64,000 nucleotides of DNA from assembly GCA_021613535.1 (NCBI GenBank), contig CP075492.1, forward strand, positions 5,084,001 through 5,148,000. Direction: 5' to 3'. A program made the translations under genes and the position numbers. The stretch's first letter is position 1. Every line of letters starts with the position of its first letter. Below, piece after piece: positions 57,033 through 64,000 of this stretch. Origin of the DNA: Adineta vaga (Eukaryota; Rotifera). Below the pieces are notes generated by a model that saw only the letters and a program-made list of their open reading frames with translations, searched no databases and was not told the DNA's origin.

Positions 57033-57785
57033 ATGGGAAAACTCGATGGAAAAGTTGCATACATCACCGGTGGTGCAGAAGGTATTGGTTTAGCTACTGC
57101 TCAACGATTTGTTATTGAAGGTGCCTACGTCTTTATCACCGATTTAAATCAAGAAAAATTAGATTTAGCAGTACAACAAATTGGCAAACAGAATATTACA
57201 GCCATTAGAGCAGATGTATCGAAACTCGACGATCATCATCGTGTATACAATGTAATTCAAAGAGAAAAAGGCAAACTTGATATTGTTTTTGCAAATGCAG
57301 GTATTGCTGGTACAATGCCATTAGGATCAATTACAGAAGAATATTTTGATCATATGTTCAATGTCAATGTTAAAGGTGTTCTCTTTACTGTTCAAGAAGT
57401 TCTATCAATTTTGAATGATGGTAGTACAATTATTCTCAATGCATCTATTGCTACTATTAAAGGTCCACCGGCTTCAAGTATTTATAGTGCAACTAAGGCT
57501 GTACTTCGTTCATTTGCTCGTTCTTGGTCTGTCGATTTAAAACATCGTCATATACGTGTTAATACTATTAGTCCAGGACCAATCGATACAGCAATGTTAT
57601 GGAATATGTATGATACTGAAGAAAAATCTAAAGCATTTGCTGACAGAATTACTACATCCACAGTACTTGGTCGAGTTGGTCAACCGGATGAAGTTGCTCG
57701 AGCAGTTTTGTTTCTTGCATCGGAAGACAGTTCTTATGTGACTGGTATTGAACTTTTTGTGGATGGTGGTATTGCACAGATTTAA
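57033..57785 (+). CDS. Short-chain dehydrogenase/reductase
   Basis: A 250-residue intact, intronless classical SDR. The cofactor-binding Rossmann motif is TGGAEGIG (residues 12-19), followed by FITDLNQEKLD, where the Asp at the second strand end favours NAD(H), and IRADVSKLDD. NAG occurs at about residue 89, the catalytic Ser in LNASIAT, and YSATK supplies Tyr and Lys. The substrate side has SPGPIDT and the C-terminus VDGGIAQI. Such proteins oxidise or reduce small alcohols and ketones as cytosolic tetramers; the substrate cannot be predicted. Length, lack of introns and sequence style are typical of bacterial SDRs, so transfer is possible. Confidence 0.88.
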   Translation: MGKLDGKVAYITGGAEGIGLATAQRFVIEGAYVFITDLNQEKLDLAVQQIGKQNITAIRADVSKLDDHHRVYNVIQREKGKLDIVFANAGIAGTMPLGSITEEYFDHMFNVNVKGVLFTVQEVLSILNDGSTIILNASIATIKGPPASSIYSATKAVLRSFARSWSVDLKHRHIRVNTISPGPIDTAMLWNMYDTEEKSKAFADRITTSTVLGRVGQPDEVARAVLFLASEDSSYVTGIELFVDGGIAQI

Positions 57786-57842
57786 AATTGTTTTTCGTTT
57801 ATTATGTATGATATAATTTCTTAATAAAAAAAATTGTTTTCT

Positions 57843-58560
57843 CAAAAACGTTTCAAAAGTTTAATGTTGATTGCTTTGGGTTTTACAGTAAATCTATCTT
57901 TGATTTGAAATCCTTCTTCTAAATGTTCTCCAGACAAAATTGTATAATTTTCAAGTAAATGAATAGAGCATATTTTGGTTTCCATTAACGCAAATCGTAT
58001 CCGAATGCCAGCGCGTGGTCCGACAACAAATGCTAGGAAAGCTAGTGGATGTCGTTCAGGTATGAACAGATTCGGATCTTCAGCACCCCATAAGTCACGA
58101 CTAGAATGGATAGAACGTATATCTGGTTAAATAACATTAATTCATTTTCTCCGATTTGGTCTTACAAGAGGCAGACGCTCTTTTTATTCTCTAGTATTTA
58201 TTATTCATACAAACCTCATGTCCTTGAGAGGGGCTACCAGGATTTATTCGCAGACTCATACCCTCAGCCTACACCCTCAATATTTATTCCAAAATGTACG
58301 GAGATTTTTAAATAAATCCCGGTAGCTGCTGGAATTGCATTGTACGCATCCCAATATTCTTGGCGTGCTTTTTAAAGTGCTTGACGTTTGATTATTTGCA
58401 CTAACCCGAATAATTTCTTCAATTAATTGTTATACTTACCAGTGTGTTTGGTAAAAGAGCTTTAATCATATTAGGTAAAACACGTATTACTATAGTATCA
58501 ATTTCATTATCATTTTTCAGATATTCGATAGAATCTTCATCGATCATCAGTGGAAGATGC
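57843..58560 (-). pseudogene. Cytochrome P450 C-terminal remnant
   Basis: Minus-strand translation from about 58110 reads RDLWGAEDPNLFIPERH and then FVVGPRAGIRIRFALMETK, the P450 PERF and heme-binding regions. The invariant heme-ligand Cys of FxxGxRxCxG is replaced by Gly, and the following Gly by Arg. Upstream pieces on the same strand to about 58560 (IDEDSIEYLKND and NMIKALLPN) could be earlier exons, but the frame does not hold. Without the Cys the protein could not bind heme in the P450 manner. Confidence 0.7.
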
Positions 58561-58941
58561 GTACGAGTAAACTTATCCATCGTATAATTGTTTGTCGATA
58601 TGAATCCGTAAACATATCTGTTGTATCAAATGTTGAACTACCCATTGATACCAACAACAACATCGACAAAAATATTCTACATTCTATGCAAATAAAGAAA
58701 TAATTAAAGAAATAGTTCATTATGAACAAACTCACTAGAAAAAGCCAATACTATTGTTTTAAAAATATAATACAACAATACTCCTAAAATAACGATTCTT
58801 CATTCTCCGTATTTATACAAAGTATGGATCATTAAGGTATATATATTCATGATTCACGTTTTTCACAATATCATCAAGAACATTTGAGGTGCAATTTCTA
58901 TGCTAGATTAAAAAAATTAGGAACGTTTTTGTCTGGAAATT
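58561..58941. other. Non-coding spacer
   Basis: No gene recognised between the P450 remnant and the end of the minus-strand receptor. Confidence 0.35.
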
Positions 58942-59856
58942 TTATTTGCAAAAGAATAAATTCTGAAGTTTTTGTTTCAATCTTGGTATTGCACAAAGAA
59001 TAGCATAGGGCAACACAATGGCTGGAACGAATGTTAATCGTGAAATGTACGGAGAAATAATATTACTAGCAAAAGACGGATAACCAGCTGTTTGAACGAT
59101 AAAAATAATGACATAAGGAAGATCAAATAGAAGATATATTGAAGATAATAATCCAAGTTGAATGGTCATTTTTCGACATTGACGCCAAGTAATTATTCGT
59201 TTTAAACGTTGTTTTTGTTGGACAAATCGAAAGACAAATGAACTACTAAATAAAACAATTAACAGAATTGGAATGGAATAATTAACAAATGAATCATAAA
59301 AATTGAACCACATCGGAATTGTATTACGATAGCATACTCTACCACAACGAATTGTGGTTCGAACAGCTATTAAATTACATGGATAAATAAAAATTAAATA
59401 GAAATAGAGTAATGGTGTATAAAGAGTAAAGAATGTCAATGGAATATAGTGAAGAAAAAGACGAGCACGAGTTGTACGAATTAAATTCGCATGAAATACA
59501 AGAATATGTCTTTCAAATGATGCCCATAACATTAAAGAAATACCTCCATACCAAATACCATTGTCAACAAATTGCCAAATAAGACAAAGAGAAGGAAAGA
59601 AAAGAGAGACATATCCAAGACGAGCATAATCTAATGTTAATGAAAGATCAATTGTAACACCAAGAAAATTGTAAAATAGTAGTAGAATTATAACATGATT
59701 ATGCAAACTTGTACGTGAGGTTTTGTCAAATAAAATATGATAAAATACGAATAAATAACAAGGAATCGATAGAATTTCACCAAACAGAAATAAAGAAAAT
59801 TCTAATTTGGGCCAATAAGGTGGAATATTCGTCAATGTAGAAGTAAAATTTCCCAT
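58942..59856 (-). CDS. Orphan rhodopsin-like 7TM receptor
   Basis: A 304-residue single-exon frame with seven hydrophobic segments, N-terminal NFTSTLTN glycosylation-type sites, and WASFERHILVFHANL after the third segment as in the receptor at 55450-56460. The loop CGRVCYRN and the basic segment QKQRLKRIITWRQCRKM are also shared in position with that receptor. It is therefore a divergent member of the same family. It ends with a short basic tail (RLKQKLQNLFFCK). The ligand is unknown. No break is visible. Confidence 0.78.
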   Translation of the reverse strand: MGNFTSTLTNIPPYWPKLEFSLFLFGEILSIPCYLFVFYHILFDKTSRTSLHNHVIILLLFYNFLGVTIDLSLTLDYARLGYVSLFFPSLCLIWQFVDNGIWYGGISLMLWASFERHILVFHANLIRTTRARLFLHYIPLTFFTLYTPLLYFYLIFIYPCNLIAVRTTIRCGRVCYRNTIPMWFNFYDSFVNYSIPILLIVLFSSSFVFRFVQQKQRLKRIITWRQCRKMTIQLGLLSSIYLLFDLPYVIIFIVQTAGYPSFASNIISPYISRLTFVPAIVLPYAILCAIPRLKQKLQNLFFCK

Positions 59857-60190
59857 ATTCTTTTTTTACAAAAAATATGTGTTAAAGAATCTTTTATATA
59901 TTGATAAAAGGTGTTAATTATTTTTGATACATGTCAAAATGAATTTTCTCTTCTCTCTAGAAGCAAACAGTCTCATTAAAAGTAATGAACATCATCCACA
60001 TGAGACGTGCATGAATCAAAGAAAAAACGATTCTATAATGACGTACTGAGAGATGCAATGAAACGCGATATTCTATTTGTATTCTTATTTTTTACTTGAT
60101 TCAGAAAACAATTAAGAATTAGTTAAGTTGATAGAATTTATTTTCACAAATGATTATACGCATCAAAATATGTAAGAAACAAATGAACTA
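59857..60190. other. Intergenic spacer
   Basis: Nothing recognised. It contains the presumed promoter of the minus-strand receptor. Confidence 0.35.
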
Positions 60191-60887
60191 TTAAAATGAA
60201 TGTCGTAAGTTTAAATAGTTTGTCTGTAAAGTCGTTGTTTGCATTACCTCTTGGTAAGAAGGTGGTGGAATTTCTGGATTGCTCATTGTTTGTAATTCTC
60301 GACTATTTAAAGATATTTCTTCCCGTTGTTCTTGTCGTGTATTTCGATGCGTTTTTCGATACCATTGTCTACATAAAATTAGTACTGTTATTGTGAGAAA
60401 AAATAAAACTCCACCCAATATTTGACCGATGAACTGAGACTTTGATGGTTTATTCCATTGCAGAAAACTATAATCTGCAGAGCGATAACACGAATAAATA
60501 CCATTGATCTAATAAGAATAAAATCTAATTTAAAAAGAATCGAAATTCATAATATACCTGATATTTTCGTGCTGCATTCCATGCGTTATCTTCGTCTGAA
60601 AAGCCACTGAGGTCTATAAGCGAATAATTTCTGATTAGATTTTCGTCCACTATTGTCACATTCCAACGTGGATAAAGATTCGGACTTCGAAATTTCATAT
60701 CAATAGATTTGACTTTACATTGACCAAGAACAAATGTGTTTATTTTATACAATTCATTGAAAGCTACTATAAATAAGACAAGGCTGATACCATATCCGAA
60801 AATAACACTACATGTAAAAAAAGTACTTTCATCATCATTAAGTTTCGTACAAAAGGAAGATGATGGTATATCATCTGATGTTGACAT
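60191..60887 (-). CDS. Two-pass membrane protein with PPxY tail
   Basis: Two exons, 60887-60558 and 60508-60191 (GTATAT donor, TTATTAG acceptor, phase 0), give 215 residues. A first membrane segment (FGYGISLVLFIVAF) is followed by an extracellular loop of about 100 residues with NVTIV and NYSL glycosylation sites and Cys residues. The second membrane segment (GGVLFFLTITVLILC) is followed by a cytoplasmic tail ending with PPPSYQEV. PPxY binds WW domains of NEDD4-type ubiquitin ligases (family knowledge), suggesting endocytic control. The family itself is not recognised. The start is set at the ATG at 60887. Confidence 0.6.
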
Positions 60888-61019
60888 CAATTCCTAGAAA
60901 AAAAACTGAAGTGAATGTATGTGCATTCCTTTTCTATGACTTTTCCATGACCCTTTGACCGATAATACAAAACTTACACGTTTCGTGTACGACGAAAAAA
61001 AAGAGGGAACATTGTGATA

Positions 61020-61798
61020 TTACAAAGAAGAATGACATTGAACGTGTATATTCAAAGATTCATGGACTGTATATGCTTTAACAGGTTTTTGGATACAACC
61101 TGATCAACCGGAAGTTGAAATGCAACAGGGAATATTAATGGCTGATGTTGCTGCTGCATTAGAAATTCCTTATTATATTTTTAGTACCCCAGCGGATGTT
61201 GAGAGGATCAGTGATGGAAAATTGTAAATATGAAGAAATCCGAAAGAGTTTGTACGGTAATGATTGTCGTTTTGGGTGTGACCTCATGCAACACAGAAAG
61301 CAAAAATACAAGATTATATCATTGAAAAATATCCAAATATGAAAAGTATTTTTGTAAGAATTGTCTTTTATATGCAAAATTGGACAACATATGCAAAGGT
61401 TTCGAAATCAGATGATGGTGTGATTATTTTCGAACTTCCTATTGACCTTAAGACAGAATTCGATATGGTTGATGTTAATGATACAGGCCGTATTGTTCGA
61501 GAAATATTGGATAATTCGAAAAAATTTGTTGGACAAATTATTGATGTATGTGGTGATGTGATGCGTTTTGAAGATGTTGCAAAAATATTTACAAAAGTTA
61601 CTGGAATTCCAGCTATATCGAAAACATTAGGTGAAGAAGAATTTCAAAAAATGCTCAAACTGATCTTATTGACATGTATACATGGTTTGAACTTTATGGT
61701 TCATACTCAAAAGAAAATCAATGGAAAAACGAACAGATAGTTACGAAATTAAATACATTTGAAGATTGGTTAAAGACAACCGGTTGGAAAGGGGAATA
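61020..61798 (+). pseudogene. NmrA-like family pseudogene
   Basis: Frames in order read TVYALTGFWIQPDQPEVEMQ and GILMADVAAALEIPYYIFS, then, after stops near 61225 and a gap, IRVFYMQNW-type sequence and VDVNDTGRIVREILDN, GQIIDVCGDVMRFEDVAKIF. These match the central and C-terminal parts of NmrA-like NAD(P)-binding proteins (redox-sensing, atypical SDR). The N-terminal Rossmann motif is missing and two or more frameshifts separate the parts, one near 61660. This is a decayed fragment. Confidence 0.6.
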
Positions 61799-61972
61799 AT
61801 ACTATAAACATTATCAAGCTCATTCAGTTTTTTTTCTTCATATATCTCCATTTGAATATCAAATAAATGCGAAGAAGGGAAAAAAGCTTAATATCAAGGC
61901 AATGACATTATTATTTTAGATAAGATATATTTTTGGACATATTCAAATACTAGATAGTAAGACGTCATAGTT

Positions 61973-62257
61973 ATGTTTACGCGTATAATCTTTTCATTTC
62001 TTTCTTCACGATTTATATATATATATATACAATCTATTTTTTCCGACATGTTTCTCATATTAATCATCTGCACAATTATTTTCTTGTTTTTCTATTTTAA
62101 AAATAACTATTTCACTCTTCATAGTCCAATACATGGTTTATCACCACAGTTTCTTTTCAGCAATTTTATTCAATCTGATATGATGACGCAAGGTAAATCT
62201 CTATCAAAGACTTTCTTGAACTTCAAACAACATTATGGCGATATATATCGGTTTTGA
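61973..62257 (+). pseudogene. Cytochrome P450 N-terminal remnant
   Basis: A membrane anchor (MFLILIICTIIFLFFYF, from about 62048), followed by a Pro/Gly region HSPIHGLSPQFLFSN and then FLNFKQHYGDIYRF, matches the beginning of microsomal P450s, where KYGDIYR is typical. A TGA follows at once and no later P450 part is seen downstream. It is a truncated fragment and lies on the strand opposite to the P450 C-terminal remnant at 57.8 kb. Confidence 0.5.
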
Positions 62258-63411
62258 CTATGATTTGGGGACATTTGACAACGAAATCTCAGATCAAAAT
62301 AAACTGCTGACTATTATCGGAAGTCTTTGTTAACATTCGTTGTTTTCTTTTTGAAATGTGCTACATTTCTCTCGTAAAATATTGGCTTTTTCTAATAAAT
62401 TCTTATTTTAGTTTGTTTTACCGTTTTTTTCTCTTCATACTTATTCTCAATTTTAAAACGTATAATCAATGGAATTAAAGATAAATTGGAAAGAAATCTA
62501 GTTAAAATTCATTTTAGAATCTTAGATTAACATATTAAGTCAAAATATTATATCTAATCATGACCGTAATTATTTTAATTATATTTATCTAAAGAAAATC
62601 GTTACAAAGAATAACATGATCGATGCCAGTTACATTAAAGTATGTTCATTTTTATGGTAAGCATGTAAACAAGAAAAATCAGAAAATTTTGTCTGTTAAA
62701 TTCCACATTTTTATTCTATATATTTATGTAGAAAAGAAATTATTTCAAGATTGTTCAATGAGCAAAATTACGAGATATAACTTGAATGTACATGTATGTT
62801 AAAAATTCATTTCTCTTATTTATCAGATAATCCATTCAACACTTTCAAGATGGTACCAAGATGTCCTCATACGATTCATTAGTACAAATATTATACGGCA
62901 TTTTCCGTCTGTTTACAGTTTATACAAGTACGGAAATAGCATTGATATCTTGATTTGCCTAGAATTACTCGTATGACGTGTCTTTCCCTTCAGATAAATG
63001 TCGACGGAAGAAAAAAAAAGAAGACGAGTTCTAGAGAGACAAATGGTAATTAATAATACATAAGGCTATAGATGGTACTATCCAAACTATTGCATGCCAA
63101 GGAAGCGATGCAGATATTAGAGGTCACTACAAAAAAATAAAGAGAAAAAGACCATATCTATCTTGGTGGTTTCTTTTTCTCCTTCGTTTCTGTTCTCTCC
63201 TTCTCTCTGTCCCTCTCTTTCCCCTCTATATGTACAAACGAGTAATCTTTTCTTTTTCTTTCTATCGCGGTTACGTCCTGCTTGCTCGTTGAGCATAGTG
63301 ATATAAATACGTTGCATTTGCACCAGTATTCATCATTCGACATATATACAACTCGCTCTTTTATCTTATCTCCTGCATACTCGCGTCGATACTATTATAC
63401 AACGAGAAAAT
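62258..63411. other. AT-rich spacer with promoter-like end
   Basis: No gene recognised. At 63168-63235 a long polypyrimidine tract (mostly C and T) occurs. GATATAAATACG at 63299-63310 is a TATA-like element about 100 bases before the secreted-protein ATG at 63412. Confidence 0.4.
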
Positions 63412-64000
63412 ATGGCTGCACGCAATAACCTACTTGATTTGGCAATTTTTATGAGTTTTGTCTGCTGTTGGGCAACAATAACGATTGTTGAATTACCAAC
63501 TGACAGCAAGAAAAACGATTCAACAACGATGGGTATTGGTATTAAACTATTAGAAAAACAGTAAAAATAAAAATTAGTAAAATAAATATTTAATTTTGTT
63601 CATGTTTAATTATAGTAATGGAAAACATTTGAATTATGCTCGTTTGTTAGATGGTCAATGTTTTAATTGTTCAACGTATAAATGTACGAATCACAAAGCA
63701 AATATGGGTGGTTCAGAATGGTGTATTATGTTGTTTCAAGATGCTCTCAATCATTGTGATTCGGATCCAAATTGTGGTGGTTATACAATGACAACAGCTC
63801 GATGGTTTCATGAACAATATGATAAAAAGGGTCAAGTCGCTGTTCATTTAACAAAAGCAGGAGAGAAACCATTCAATTGTTCATTCACCGAATGGAGTAG
63901 TTATGAAAAACAAAATTCGATTCGTGATACTCCTGTTGTTTATGGCAAAACGACTTGTCCAAAGACAAGTAATTTCGATTATGTATTCGATAGTAATTCA
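63412..64000 (+). CDS. Secreted Cys-rich protein, partial at window end
   Basis: Exon 1, 63412-63560, encodes a signal peptide (LAIFMSFVCCWATITIV). Exon 2 begins at 63616 (GTAAAA donor, TTAATTATAG acceptor, phase 2) and is cut by the window end. The mature part contains paired Cys patterns (GQCFNCSTYKCTN, HCDSDPNCGGYTM) and several N-glycosylation sites. CDSDPNCGGYTM resembles the CxxxPxCxGF motif of PAN/apple-like domains, a weak suggestion. Function is unknown and the C-terminus is not visible. Confidence 0.6.

Noticed and set aside
63117-63343. Overlapping minus-strand Lys/Glu/Arg-rich open frames
   Set aside because: They are the complement of a polypyrimidine tract and give low-complexity peptides only.
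1-64000. CRISPR arrays, bacterial operons or integrated viral genes
   Set aside because: No regularly spaced repeats, ribosome-binding-site-linked gene strings, or reverse transcriptase/capsid-like frames were seen.

Overview
This is AT-rich eukaryotic nuclear DNA (roughly two thirds A+T by eye). It carries intron-containing protein genes whose usual GT-AG introns are only about 48-75 bases long. The gene families point to a bdelloid rotifer; the genus cannot be fixed from sequence alone. The pointers are LDLa/EGF/7TM receptors, orphan 7TM receptors, TIR-SAM proteins, B-box/coiled-coil proteins, ADP-ribosyltransferase-like proteins, F-box/LRR remnants, and several bacterial-, fungal- or plant-like metabolic enzymes that have acquired introns. 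No rRNA, tRNA or CRISPR was recognised.

Layout. 1-5.8 kb: a single-exon LDLa-EGF-7TM receptor. 6.05-9.45 kb: left arm of a large inverted repeat with a complete ten-exon EXOC7 (Exo70) gene and a decayed B-box gene. 10.9-12.3 kb: an ADP-ribosyltransferase-like protein with a Cys-rich head and a Cys/His-rich tail. 12.8-14.8 kb: an alpha-1,4-galactosyltransferase-like gene with one in-frame stop. 15.8-17.0 kb: a full-length mariner with intact transposase, inserted in an F-box-like pseudogene. 17.8-19.4 kb: a five-exon fumarase/aspartase-superfamily lyase. 19.9-22.2 kb: a TIR-SAM gene. 23.5-24.5 kb: a multipass membrane protein. 24.6-25.8 kb: membrane-protein fragments. 27.0-29.7 kb: a SABATH-type methyltransferase gene split by a 1,640-bp foldback element. 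29.9-32.5 kb: an F-box/LRR pseudogene and a B-box/coiled-coil/propeller gene with two in-frame TGAs. 32.6-34.7 kb: a secreted alpha/beta hydrolase. 35.8-37.5 kb: GH43-discoidin-FN3. 37.7-38.9 kb: a probable GPI-anchored Ly6-like protein. 39.1-41.1 kb: a possible Nudix-like protein and an ACMSD-like amidohydrolase. 41.4-42.1 kb: a deleted 7TM receptor copy. 43.2-47.4 kb: right arm of the inverted repeat (intact B-box gene and second EXOC7). 48.5-55.0 kb: an ART/TPR-like remnant and two head-to-head related genes with PB1-like N-termini. 55.4-60.9 kb: two 7TM receptors, an SDR, a P450 remnant and a PPxY membrane protein. 61-64 kb: NmrA-like and P450 fragments, then the start of a secreted protein.

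The strongest leads are these. (1) The foldback element sits on a TA target duplication, and its two ends supply a GT donor and an AG acceptor that would remove it as an in-frame intron. (2) Three genes keep a full reading frame only if a 25-35 base intron (or a frameshift) is assumed. In EXOC7 this 25-base segment is present in both duplicate copies and its edges match GT-AG splice sites. (3) The 34-kb-spaced inverted repeat has one intact and one decaying B-box copy. (4) The ART-like protein has lost the catalytic-type residues, and many probable transferred enzymes are mixed with pseudogenes, as expected of a subtelomere-like accessory region.
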